The notes under the pieces are model-generated. The model searched no databases. It saw only the letters and a program-made list of their open reading frames with translations, and was not told where the DNA came from. Positions 21,987 to 34,788 of a stretch of DNA of 64,000 nt are shown here, piece by piece (the first letter of the stretch is position 1; the number at the start of each line of letters is the position of its first letter). The position numbers and the translations under genes are program-made. Source of the stretch: Gadus chalcogrammus (taxonomy: Eukaryota; Chordata; Actinopteri; Gadiformes; Gadidae); contig NC_079422.1 of the NCBI RefSeq assembly GCF_026213295.1, positions 18,682,512-18,746,511 of the forward strand. The letters run 5' to 3'.

Positions 21987-23382
21987 GCGATGGGCGCTAC
22001 AGGTGCAGCAGGTGCCATCCAAGCTTACCTGGGGATCGAGAGTTTGGACGAGGGACCACCAGAGGGGCCCGACCTGATCCGGCTGGAGAACATGGAACAG
22101 ACCCCTGCCCCACTGTCCAAGAGCCCCCACGCAATGCAGCGCACCAATACATGAAGATCATCCGGCCCCGGCGTCCTGTTTCCACCACTGTATGCTGAAA
22201 CCCCACCACCACACCCCCCTCCCCCCCCGCCTGTGACGTACTAGTAACCTCTCCAGGTGGGCTGCCCCATTCCCGTCCCCGCCAACGGCACCACCCCCCT
22301 CCCACCTGATGCACCTGATGCACCCACGTCGCCCGGACCAGGGATCTGCGTTCCGGCACCAGGGGCTGCGGCCCGTTCCCTTAAGGCTTGAGGGCGCCCC
22401 TGGCTGTATTCGCTTCTGTACGCTTCACTGTTTTTAGCCGCTCCCATATCTATGCCCGCGTCTACGCAACCGACGCCGGGAACGTAAATGTTGTTGTGTA
22501 TATCGCTGTCCCACTAGATGGAGCTCGGGGATACACACGGGCGAGATTCCAGGGGCCTTGATTGCCCGTTTATCAGATGAGGTCCTGAGCGCAGTTGAAT
22601 AAAAGGGTCTAATGCTCAGGTGGCGCCTTGCGTCCACCTGCCCGTGATGACGCTCAGGGCTATTCCGTGGTTTCAGTTGTTCCCGTGCCCCGTGCCTACC
22701 CTGGATACCCCATGCGTGTGATTGCTTATTGTTACACGACCAGCTAACTCCTCCTCACATCCTTAGTGTGTGGTCACCTAGGGATGGGTTGAGGGGGATT
22801 GCCATTCGTTATCTACCTCATATCTTTCTATTATTATTACTATTATTTAGGGACACGTTTCATGGTTGCATTTCTTTCCTGTGATTGTTATTGTGTAGTA
22901 TTTGTGTGATTGTTGCATTTTTGTTTATTGTTTACTGTTTGTTTTATTGTTGCATTTCGTTGTTATTATTAGGGTTTGGTGTTAGCTTTGTTGTTGGTTG
23001 TTGTTGTTTTTTGGTATCGTTTGATATTTGTTTTTTGTATTATTGTATGCTTGTGGTATGTTTGTTTTTTGTGTATTACCTGCTGCCACTTTACTTGGTA
23101 TTGTCTGTTCGCGATGTAAGGCCGGGTTGGATGCCACCCCCTAGGTGGGGTGTGTATGGCATACCCATGTCTGAAGCATGGGTGGCGTTTCTCCCACGTG
23201 GTTCCCCATACACCAGGTCCAGCGAGTTGTTTTAGTCCCATGCTCATGGATGTTTGTTTTTATGATCATTTTGCCTTCTTTCTGTTATTTCTAAGAGTGT
23301 TATGATGATAGTCCCGCGCTGAAGTCCTATCCCTCGCATCCCTAATGAGTAAAAGTCGTCTTGCGACGACTTGAGGGGGATA
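21987..23382 (+). other. Non-coding 3' portion of the retrovirus
   Basis: C-rich sequence (22190-22320), then T-rich sequence (22830-23100), then a hairpin AAGTCGTC-TTGC-GACGACTT at 23353-23372, then the polypurine stretch at 23373-23380. No gene recognised. Confidence 0.6.
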
Positions 23383-24181
23383 TGTTGGGCAAAATAACCT
23401 GCTGAGCACATCACATGTACATTATAAATATAGCTAACTCCCACCCTAGCTTGAGGAGCACAACACATGGCAGTCACGTTACAATATAGTCAAACTTTTA
23501 ACACATAACACACACATGATAACATAGTCAGGTCGAGGCCAGAGCTAAGGCCCCATTTCTCCGCCAGGCAAATGGTAAACACTCAGACAATGCACTGTTT
23601 CATCCTCAGAACGGGAGGGCCACAATCAGGAGACTCTTTGAGGCGCTCCCCCATCAGGAGGAACACGAGGAGATACACTAGGGCCTGAGAGCCAAGGTCA
23701 CGCAAAGACACACAGAACCACATACGTCTCAAACGCACACACCTCACCAAGAGGAAGATACTGCACTGTTTCATCCTCAGAACGGGAGGGCCACAATCAG
23801 GAGACTCTTTGAGGCGCTCCCCCATCAGGAGGAACACGAGGAGATACACTAGGGCCTGAGAGCCAAGGTCACGCAAAGACACACAGAACCACATACGTCT
23901 CAAACGCACACACCTCACCAAGAGGAAGATACAGCATAAAACTGTATCACACAGACACTTCTGCCCTTCTTCTGAAGCAGACCTTCCACGGAGGCGAAGC
24001 TCTGGACGAACCATCAGCGCTGATTAGGGACTTAGACATATTCGATTTCTCACGCTTTATGACTCTGTATAACCGTTGCCACTTTACTTAATAAATCCAA
24101 GGTCCTCGTGCCGATAGACTTTATTACCTCTCCGTCTCATTTTATCTGATCCAGTAACTAGACAGACCGTTTTTCCCTTCA
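23383..24181 (+). repeat. 3' LTR of the endogenous retrovirus
   Basis: 799 bp and apparently identical to the 5' LTR throughout, including the 171-bp duplication and the AATAAA at 24090-24095. Followed by the target duplication AAAG at 24182-24185. Confidence 0.92.
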
Positions 24182-24185
24182 AAAG

Positions 24186-26074
24186 CCCCAACCCCAACCC
24201 CAACCAAAGAACAACAGGCATAATCAATCAATGAAGAAGTCAGAGCGAGACACAAAGAGACCTTTTTCTAACGTCAACTATTTTATCTTTGACTGCATCT
24301 CAAATTCAAACGACATAATTATCCGTCTGCCTGGCAGCTATACTCTGAAGAGCTGCTCTAGAAGGATACAGAGCGAAGGCTATTAGGTTTCTCTCAGGAA
24401 TAGCCTACAGACATTCCCGCACCTTTCAGCCCTTCTTTCTTCTTCTACTACTTTTTCTTCTTTTTCTTCTTCTTTTCCGTCCAAATCCTTGCCTGCCGTC
24501 TGCGTCTCGTCGGCGTTGATCAGGAGCCTCAAGGATGGCACCGTGTCATGATTTGGAGACGCAAGCTGCAACTGTCACACGTCTCGGTGAAACTTTCCCA
24601 CGTGAAACTGGAACTAATCAGCTGTGGAATAAAGAAAAAAACAGCCGACAAAACAAACGTGAGGTGAAGTTTAGGAGCATGACAAGTCAAACGGAGTGAC
24701 AACCAGCGACCCAATCCAGGCAGCTCAGTCTGGATGATGTGATGGGTTTGAAGTGAAATGGGTATACATTGTCTGCTTGTCTGACTCATCATCGCCAATA
24801 TGGATTGGATTTAGTATTTGATTCAGGATTTTGTAGGCCTAGGTTACATTTTAATGTGATTTAACACGGTAGATGCGTTGCTTAGGTTTCCAAAACAATT
24901 TCTTAAAAATCTTGAAAGTTAATGTGTTGGTTAGGAACATGTTTCGGTATATTTGGAGAGATGTTGGGAGGCGGGGGAGGGAGGGAGACGAGGGATACAC
25001 TTGTTTTAGGTCCAACAGCACTACCTATCGTCTAAACACGGACATTACAATGAACCAAGAAAAAAGAACCAGCATCCGAACTTCGAAGCCCTTTGCGCTC
25101 TTTCTGCAGTGTACAGTGAGATTCTCATTTGGAGATAATCACATTGAAGAGTATATTTTTTACGTGGTTATATGTTTTATTTGAATGTCAACTTTGTAAT
25201 CAATGCCATACCGAAATAAGACCGGGATTTAGAGAAAACAGGAGCTGTGATTTTGCCAGTCCCCTAAAGACAGTTTGTGAACGGTCGACTCTGCTTTTTC
25301 TGACGTCAGGAGAAGGGAACACCGGTGACGAGGTGTCCGAGTGGGCAAATACACAACAAAGGCACTAAAGAAGTGTCACAGAGTTACCATGGGTCATAAC
25401 CATGGGGATGAATGACATGCCCCTGTTCTTAGTAGTTGGACATTGCAAAAGACGTGTTCCCTGACCGGGAATCGAACCCGGGCCGCGGCGGTGAGAGCGC
25501 CGAATCCTAACCACTAGACCACCAGGGAAACTTATTGCGTGGATCTTGAGCAAGAAAATGATGGATCTTCAGAAATTACATTAAAAATTGGGAATATTGT
25601 TTTAGATTATAAAGACTTCATTGAAATTGCCTGCAGATAAACGCAAAAAAGTATTATGATGGCATTTTCAGAAAAAAACAGTTTAGTCCTCAATGACATA
25701 TCGCCAACATCCCAACCACATAAGTTGCCTGAATCAAAGTATTTAGATTTTAACAATCAAAATACAACAATCAATTTCGTATTATTCAGATTCAAATATT
25801 TACTTGCGCCTTTATGAACGTATTTCAATTCGTTGTGGTTCTGCAAAAAGGATCGCATAATCGGTCTGCTGCTATTTTTAACCAGGCATTTTGATAACCA
25901 CCCTAAACGGGGTCCAAGTAGGGGTCCTCAGTAAACGTGGGAGATGCGAAGACGTACGCGCGGTGTTGTTGACACTTGACAGCGTCTCTATGGAACTCAA
26001 TAAACGCAAAGGCTTTAGGAAACCCTAAACATTTGTTTTTCTATTAAATCTGGATTTACGCCGAAGCCGTTACC
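24186..26074. other. Region between the retrovirus and ice1
   Basis: Opens with CCCCAACCCCAACCCCAACC (a C-rich G-quadruplex complement). It continues with a polypyrimidine tract near 24430-24480 and contains the tRNA-Glu gene. The last 200 bp (25870-26074) is the likely ice1 promoter and 5' UTR. No protein gene seen. Confidence 0.5.
25457..25528 (-). tRNA. tRNA-Glu (anticodon CTC)
   Basis: The minus strand reads TCCCTGGTGGTCTAGTGGTT...GGTTCGATTCCCGG...CAGGGAA, a 72-nt cloverleaf with a 7-bp acceptor stem, A-box, B-box and anticodon loop CTCTCAC (anticodon at 25493-25495). No intron and no encoded CCA. A TTTT Pol III terminator follows on the minus strand (complement of AAAA at 25447-25450). 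It matches the vertebrate tRNA-Glu(CTC) consensus as I recall it and looks functional. Confidence 0.96.
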
Positions 26075-29000
26075 ATGATGCCGGGGGAGACTCAATCCAA
26101 AGCCGCTCGGATCGCGGCAGAAGCGACGGTCGGAGCTTGCCATAACTGCTCTGTATTGCATGGAGTGAGTTCATACATTTGATTTATAAACTTCGTAAAA
26201 GTGAAACCTCCGAAAACTGAGAGCGGTGTGATTGGTAACGCTAAATAATTGTAACGTTATGCATCACATTTTGAAGTTAAATGTTTGTCAATGTTCTGCA
26301 CTTCCTAACGTGAGTGACATGATACGTGGTATAGTTGGAATGCGCCGCATATCTATTCTGTTTTGTTTTGAACGCGTAACGTTGCGTGTTGTTTAAATGT
26401 TATATTTCCCTTGCCGTTACAGAGTTTGAATGAATATGTTGCAACCCTCCTCACGCTGAAACAGAAGATCACTGACTCTGGGTTGGTACATATTTTGTAT
26501 TCGTAACACACAACTGTCATTCTGCATGCTGACGGTCATTGTGACATCACAACACAACAGTCGTTCCTAGATTGTTTCTAAAGTCGGTTTCAGTCAACTA
26601 TCGGGGTTGGTTTAGTTTATCTAATTGGTAGATGTTGAATAGCTCAGCAAGATATGTAACTTATTGGATTCATTGAAGATATGGGCTCATAATGTTGTAA
26701 TCAGGAACCACAACGGTGTGCACCAGGCCTACACGTGTTTACAATTCTATGACATATTGGATGTGTCCATTAAAACCAACATGTTTTTCTTTAACCCCAT
26801 TGCAGCCAATTGCTGAACGAATATCAGGAGAAGTGCGATGATATCCTTTTTCTGCATACATGCGATGCATATTTGTTGTGACCACACACACACACGTATA
26901 CAAATACACATACATACACATTTGTCAAGTCAAGTTAAATTATTTGATTGTTATGTTGTACATTTGACACACGTCAAACCTGTTTTTTTTGTTTTGGCAA
27001 AATGTATACGTATTGTTCCTTGACAGTTTATTACAGTTTCAAAGATCACAAAGGTATGATAAAGTATTTCTGTCCACAATATACCTGTGTAAATAAATGC
27101 TGTGTTTTTGAATTCCAATTGTATCTGCTACTATATTTATTTCAATCAAATAACTGATGACAGTATTACTGTTTCGTTCAGTGAAGTGAAAAGGTTCAAG
27201 GACCAAGTGAAAGAGTTGCAGGCCAAACTGCTCTCGCTAGAAAAGGAGAAATCATGTTGGGAGTCTGTGCAGAAAGAATTGGAAGAAGCAAAGGTACAGA
27301 CACTTTGAAATTCTGACATTTGCTGCTCATGTAAATATGTTTATTTCAATTGATTGAAGAGAGCAATGTTGAACATAGTTCAACGTTACTTTTCAAGTAT
27401 ATTTGTTTTCTATTTTTCTTGTCTTGAACAGTCTCAGTATGGCATCTGTTGCCGTCTACATTGTGTATTGTTCACAACCATTTATGAAAAGTCTACTTTG
27501 TATTAGTTACATCTAGTTTATATTTGTAAATCAATTCATTTGTTCCTGTTCTTTTTGTTTACAGAAATCTCTGAGGACTTACGCTCAGATGACTGAAGAA
27601 ATGGAGAGACTGAAGGAGAAAGGCGTCCAAACGACAACAGAGTAGGACATGAACTCAGACTCCAAGTAGATAACAATTGGCTTTATGAGTCCTGTTTGAT
27701 TTTTTATGTTCACTACTTTGTTTCACATTCACAGGAATGAGAGACTGCAACATCAAGTCAAGGATATGGAAGGTATTTCATATTAATTTTGGCTTGTTCT
27801 GTTTCATTATAGTTTGGCTAATTGGTATACTGCTATTAAAAAAGATCTTGTGTTTCTCCAATCTTTTAAATATGCAGACAGGCAAGAAAAGCAGAACCTG
27901 GAGAATGCACAGCTCAGAAGAGAAAGATCCTCACTTGAAAATGATTTGCTGAAAACACAGGTAAGCCAAAAAATTTACCACTAAAGGCTGTCCAACAGAT
28001 TTGAATTCTTTGTGAAATTCAATATTGCTTTAAAAACAGTTTCTTGGAGATTTTCCAGTAGCTTAATTACCTCGATTGTAGCTTTATTTTCTCCATTGTA
28101 TCAATTATGGAGATGTCAGTAGTATCCTAAGACTCTGCATAGATCGTAAGATATCTTGATCAGTTGTGCTCACAAACTTCTAGGCTTCATTGAAGACCTC
28201 TCAGGCATCAGCAGATAGGGTTGAAGGCCTGAGAGAGGAGAATGCCAAGACTAGAACCATGTAAGTACAAAACACAAAATGACCCCTCCCAGTTGGTTTG
28301 CCTTCCGCTTTCCCTACCAAACATTCAAAATGCAAATCGTTCTCCTCGATAACGTCGTCAGAGAGACTTGTTACCAGAAATGTAAAATCCAAATTAATGT
28401 GGGACATTTCTGTTCCCTTCACCAGCAATAGCAATCTCGAGGATCAACTAAGGCTGTTTAAAGGTTGGTGTTTCAGTTTTCCTTTCAAAATCTGCCGATC
28501 AAACTAGAACGTTTCCTTACATTTCCAATCCGAACTGCTGTTGTTTCCTCTCGCTCAGAATCTAATCACAAGCAGACTCTTCATATATCTCAACTAAATA
28601 GAGAAAAGGGTCTACTGGAGAGGAACACGCATGACCTTCAGGTACTGTGATGGCGGACTCTCACAAAGAACTCTTATGTATTTTGGGACTTTATTTTCTT
28701 CCAATTGACTTCAGAAATTGTTTTGTCTGATAGCCGGATTAAATGGTGTGGATTGCATTGTATTTCAGGTCAGATTGCTACGATTGGAAAGAGAATTAAA
28801 TAAAGGTAAGAATCACACAATTCTCTTTAAGTACTGATAGTAATTTAAGTTCTAAATCATCCATCCTTTAAGTAAGTTGTGGATGAGCAATGGGATTTAA
28901 ACAATGTCTACAATCTTCTGTTTAACCTAAGCAAGCAGTAATGTTTGTGTGGACTTTACAGTGAAAGTAATGAATTGGACAATTACTCATTTTGAAAAAA

Positions 29001-32000
29001 ACATACACATTCACACACAAATGTCCCATTTGTCTTTCCTTGGCAGTCTCTTCTTGTTCTCACTTTTATTCTTCTTGATTATTTTCTAACAGAATGTAGG
29101 AGTGTGTCCACTCAAGTGACTGTGCCACCAGAGCCTAAGGTGGACAAAGGTATGCATTCAGCCTTGGGCCAGATCCAACGCGTTTGTCTTTTCAAGTACA
29201 TTGCTGCTGTTAAGTTGCTGCTTTGTGTCTTCTACAGAAACGGTCCTTCGGCTGCTGGAGGATCTGTGGACCTGTGTGAACCCGCAGACCCAGCAGCCTG
29301 CAAGGGCTTTACATTTGGCAGGTAATGCGTCTTTAAAACTCAGCTGAACACTAAAGGTGTTATTTGTCAGGCAGAATGTTATTTAAATAAATTTATTAAA
29401 AAAATGTCCTCCAAAGCGTCTGACGGCGATTTCTGAGTCCCTCAGGGAGCGACAATGCAGTAATGTTCAGTCCGTCCCTCTCTTCCCTTTTGATTCCTTC
29501 AGAGGCCGATGTCAATCAAGTCTCGCCTAGAAACGGACCGCACCAACATGCGGTGCAATGGGGCCGGCCCCAAACTGGTCTGCCCAGGGTGTTTGAGCCC
29601 CACCAGTACACCGTACCATCCAACACCTCTTCCTTAGCAGTAAAGGCCTCTTCTTCACCAGTGAAGGCCTCTTCTTCACCAGTGAAGGCCTCTTCTTCAC
29701 ATGCGAAGCCCTCTTCTTCACCAGTGAAGGCCTTTTCTTCACCAGCCCCGTCCACTGCTCCGCAAGCGGCCCAGTGTCTAACATCTCCAAACCGCGTGGG
29801 AGGCCAGCAGAAGATGGACTCTCCTGCCAAGGGAAAGCGGCGCTCCAAAGCACAACACCAAGGGGAGAAACCGGGCGACGACAAAGGTGACAACTCCGCA
29901 ATCCTTGACGAGCTGGCGGAGTTCCTGAAGCCTCTTCCAGCCTGCATATCCCCAATTATGGACATGGTAACAATTCTCTTTCTTCTTTAATTTAGAGCAC
30001 TTGGTAACAATTGTATTTAAGGGGCAAATAAATGATTTAGGAGTTCACACGTTAATTCTTCATGGTTTTCCGGTTGCCTTTTAAGGAGGGTGACTTGAAC
30101 CATCCAGAGGGAGAGGCTCATGAGCAGGAGGCTCCGCCTGGAACCCACCATGTTGGCCCTCGAGACGAAGACCCATCGACGGCGCCGACCCCCGAGTCAA
30201 ACCAGGGTCGGCTCTCTGCTGGAGAGCAAAGCGACGAGGCCGCAAACGCAGCATTTAGCACTGAATGTGACGTCCCAGTTCACAAGTCACAGCCGTGTCC
30301 CAACAGCCCTGCACTACCGACGGAACAATATTCGGACTCGGGGATCGTCCATCGACAGGGCCGTGGCGATGTCTCAGAAGAAAACGAGTTCACGACCATG
30401 GAGCATCAAGTGTTGACGGCTGACGTCAAGGAGATGGGATTGGCCTGCGACGATGAAGAGATGAACGATGAAGAGGATATACAGGTTGACCAACAGTCAG
30501 AAAATGTGCAGTTGATTACGGAGTCGTGTCATATTAGTCCCAGTAAATCGATGGAGTTGTTGGCCACAGAATCGAAAGACACTTCAAAAGAGACCAAAAG
30601 GATTATCCCTATGGAAACGGACCTTCACAATCCTCAACTCTGTCACACTGAGGATGCTGGACGACTCTCGGAAGCGGCAGAGTTGCAGGAAGACCAGTCA
30701 CATGTTTCCGAGATGGATGCCGTGGACAAGACATCGGATGTAATTTCTCCTGATGAAACGACTAGTGATGGGAGTGATGTACTCGTGGAAAACAGCAGCA
30801 TTGCAGAGTTACTAACTGCATCAGAGGCTCATAACAGCATGTCGGTGGACATTGAAGCCAGTGTGCTGCCAGGGCGAGCACGTCAGGATTCATTAGAGTC
30901 TGTCTGTGTGGGAAAGGACCCGCAAGACCTAAGTGTGTTTGGAGCCCATTCTCAATCGCCCAAGGCACCAGCTGGTGCATGCGCCGTCAGTATCCATTGT
31001 GCCACCGATGCAAGTGCCGCACAGAAAGTACAGAGCGATAACCCTCTCGACCCTACGCGGGAAGCCGACAAAGACACAATTCAGGAAATTGAAACGACTG
31101 AAGAGCCAGCTTCTGCGGCAAAGCCCAATGGGGCTGTAGACGTCAGAATCGGGTCCCCTCCAAGGTCTCCAATTTTGACCATTGGGGATAAAGAGGAAAA
31201 GCAACTCCCCATGAAGGATATTACTATTGGTACGAGTCCTACAAAGGCATTAAGTCCTTTGAAGGAAACGGGTCCTGTTGAAGCTACTAATCCTGTTAAG
31301 GAAACTAGTCTCATTGAAGGTAATACACCTATGACGGACACTACTCTTATTGAAGCTACTAGTCCTGTTAAGGAAACTAGTCTCATTGAAGGTAATACAC
31401 CTATGACGGACACTACTCTTATTGAAGCTACTAGTCCTGTTAAGGAAACTAGTCTCATTGAAGGTAATACACCTATGACGGACACTACTCTTATTGAAGC
31501 TACTAGTCCTGTTAAGGAAACTAGTCTCATTGAAGGTAATACACCTATGACGGACACTACTCTTATTGAAGCTACTAGTCCTGTTAAGGAAACTAGTCTC
31601 ATTGAAGGTAATACACCTATGACGGAAACAAGTCAGATCGAAGATATTAATGGTATTAAGGAGACTAGTCTTGTAAAGGAAACTAAGGCCATGAAAGATG
31701 GTGGTGCTATAAAGGATACTACTCCCACTAAGGAAACTAGTCATGCTGAAGATAGCAGCATTATTAAGGTTATAAGCCTTATAAGGGAAAATGGGGCTAT
31801 CAAAGACACTAATGCTATCCTCAATACTAAGCAAACTAGTTCTGTGGAAGATCCTAGTAATATTAAGGATATTAGCCCTATAAAGGAAACCAGGGCTATT
31901 CAAGATATTCGCGCTGTCATGGATACTAGTCCTATTATGGATACTAGTCCTATTATGGAAACTAGGTCTATTGAAGTAACCATTCCTAAGAAGGAACCTT

Positions 32001-34702
32001 GGTATGGCATGGTTACAAGCTCTATAAAGGTGACCAGTGATGTCAAGGATACAAACCCTATAAAGGAAACAAGTGATGTTATGGCGATAAGCCCTAAAAA
32101 GGAAACAAGTGATGTCAATGATACAAGCCCTAAAAAGGAAACTAATGATATCAAAGATGCTAGTGCTATTCAAGACACTATTGCTATTCAGCACAAGGTC
32201 AAGGTAACTAATAATTCCAGTGCTGGAGCCCAAGATAAGGCCAGAACCTTTGTCGCTGCCTCTGAAGTGGTGCCCAGGGATTTCAAGCACCACATGCCTG
32301 CTTTATGTCATCGCGCAGGTCCCCTTTTGAATCCCGTGGCCCCGTCAGAAAGCGCCATAGCAGAAGTCTCGTCCGCGGCGGCTGGCTCCTCTGCGCAGAC
32401 ATCCATCAGGACCCGACTGGCAATGTGCCAGGTCCGCTCAGAGATGGGCCCGCCTCTGCCCCCCCTCCTAACCCCTCTGAGCACGACACCTCCCAAGCTG
32501 GTCAAACCCATCAACCCGCGGCACGCCATCGGGAAGCTCTCCTTCCCGTCGCCCTTGAAAGCGCAGCGCTTCTCCAACGTCCCGCCTCAGCCCGGCGCGG
32601 CGTGCAACGGCTCACCCCTCTTCGACAGCCCCTCGCCCAACGGCGTCCCGTCGTCGCCGCTCCAGTTCGGCTCCGCCACCCCGAAGCACGCCGTCCCGGT
32701 GCCCGGCCGCCTGCCGTCCTCCGCCGTGAGCTCCCCCTCCGGCTCGTCCTCCAGCCCCTCCCAGGAGAGCTCCATGCGGATCCTGGACAACATGTACCCG
32801 GACATGTCGGCGCGGGCCCGGACGCTGAGCATCCTCCGGGGTAACGTCGGCCTTGGCGGCTCCCCCGCGGAGAGCGGTGCCGCCGCCGCCCACGCCACCG
32901 GCCTCGGACAGATGTCGGGCTTCAAAACGGTCAGCTCCTCGTCCACGGCCTTCACCGAGACTGAGCAGAAGGGCCTGAAGAGGCCCGGGGGCGATCTGCC
33001 CCAGCCCAAAAGTGTCAAGTGCCTCCGGCTGGACCGCCTCCCGCGTAGTCCCGCCATCCGCTCCGTGGCCTCGCCCGGTCTAGATGACACCGCTCCACCA
33101 GAGTGGTTGCCCGTGGCGGGGGAGCCTCAGAACAAAAGGACCCCTCTGTCGACGGAAGGGGAGGTGCCTGGGGCTAGACGGTCGATAGCCGACTCCCTGG
33201 AGAAAATCGTATCGGGCTGCTTCGACCTGTTGCCGGTCATCAAAAGTCACCTGCATGTGGGGAACCTGTCCAAGAAACCCGTGCTGCGGGATGAGGAGAA
33301 GGAGGTCATCGCCGAGTTCTCTCGAAGCAAATGGGTGAGTCTCCCTCGTCATTGATGATTATCTGTAACCACGGCTATAAGGGAGGGTATTCAGACTTTT
33401 TGCATAGTTAACTATGATTCTTTAACGTGGAATGATATACACGCATACTTATTAATCAATCATTTTGAAGAAGAGATTTAAGGGTCTACAATCGTCTAGA
33501 AGCATTCACTTTACCAATATATAATAAAGTGTCAATTTATTAACATGAAATGGTCTGTGATCATTAGGATGGTGAAATAATTCTTTGGGGCCACAGTTTT
33601 AAAATTTCTTATTTAAGGAGAGGGTTACTTTTGTGTATTTTACTGCATGCGTTTCTGGGTGCGAGGTACAGATTTTTTTTTTTCTGGCTTTGAGTTGTTG
33701 GGCTTTGTTCTTCGAAGTTTACTGCAGATGAACTGCTTTCTGCAATCCTGGGCAAGCTGAAGACTGAGAGGTCAACCCTCAGTGGAGAACACACGCAGGC
33801 CCTATGCAGGGTGTATGCCGGGATCTGTCGACAGCGGAGAGACTGGGAGAGAGCTCATATTTTAGTCTACACCATTCTCAGAGAAGGTAACGCACATTGG
33901 TTGTATTCTTGAAATAGCACGTGGATATATAGCGCTTTGAAATGTATTGAAATTTATTTCACTCACTGAATGTCACCACCATCGAAGCCTAGGTGAGACT
34001 ATTGTCGACTTTTTTTTTTATGCTCATATTCTTTCAGATATCCCAGATGCTTCTAAGCTGATCCTGTTTATAGTGACAACATGGCCCTGTGTCCTTGCGC
34101 ATAAGGGTAAACTCTGCCAGGCCATACACGCCGTCACCAAATTAAAGGCGCAAGGAGCCATCCTCAACTGCCTTTCAGCTTACCTGGACTGGAAAAGGGT
34201 AAAGTTACCATTAAAAAAAATATATATATGTGTATATATTAGTGCTGTCAAGCGATTAAAATATTTAATGCCATGGTTAACTCGCGATTAATCGCAAATT
34301 ATTTTTCTAGGCTAAATATCCCTTGATTTCTTTGTCCCATTAATTCTTCTCATTTTAATTCTCTTATCAACATGGTGAGGTGCTTCGGCTTGCCTTGTGC
34401 AAATGTTTTTTTATTGATAACAACATTGGCATATACTGATCAAAACAGGACGATACAAAAAAGGAGCCTATAGTGCAATTAAACGATGAACATACAAACA
34501 TACTGCCTTGAACATAGCAGTCAGGCTACTGCTTCTTTGTTTTGAGCCAAAGAAAAAAAAAAAGGATTTTTTTTTTTTAATAAAAGAATTGCGTTAATCG
34601 TGCGATAAAAAGTGTAACGCCATTAAAATTGGTTTGCGTTAACGCCGTTAATAACGCGTTTAACTGACAGCACTAGTATATACAGTGTGTGTGTATGTGT
34701 AT

Positions 34703-34788
<86 letters not shown>

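Larger units (their letters stand above)
16149..24181 (+). mobile_element. Endogenous retrovirus, full-length with two LTRs, coding body degraded
   Basis: An 8,033-bp provirus in + orientation: TG...CA-bounded LTRs of 799 bp at each end, flanked by a 4-bp target duplication AAAG (16145-16148 and 24182-24185). A primer-binding site follows the 5' LTR, and a short polypurine stretch (GAGGGGGA, 23373-23380) precedes the 3' LTR. The interior, in order, is a leader with a 122/132-bp tandem repeat (17298-18103), about 2.9 kb of simple-sequence-rich DNA with no recognisable gag, protease or reverse transcriptase, a broken integrase (about 21080-21470), a remnant of the envelope TM subunit (about 21747-21986) and about 1.4 kb of non-coding tail. 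By eye the LTRs are identical, so insertion was recent although the proteins are dead. It probably moved using proteins supplied in trans. Confidence 0.9.

Noticed and set aside
26841..27181. Direct splice from exon 26806-26840 to 27182
   Set aside because: Phases do not match and there is no GT donor; the U12 donor, branch site and microexon resolve both problems.
31250..32293. 347-codon minus-strand frame opposite ice1
   Set aside because: A shadow of the repeat-rich ice1 exon; the + strand frame joins flanking exons in phase and matches ICE1.
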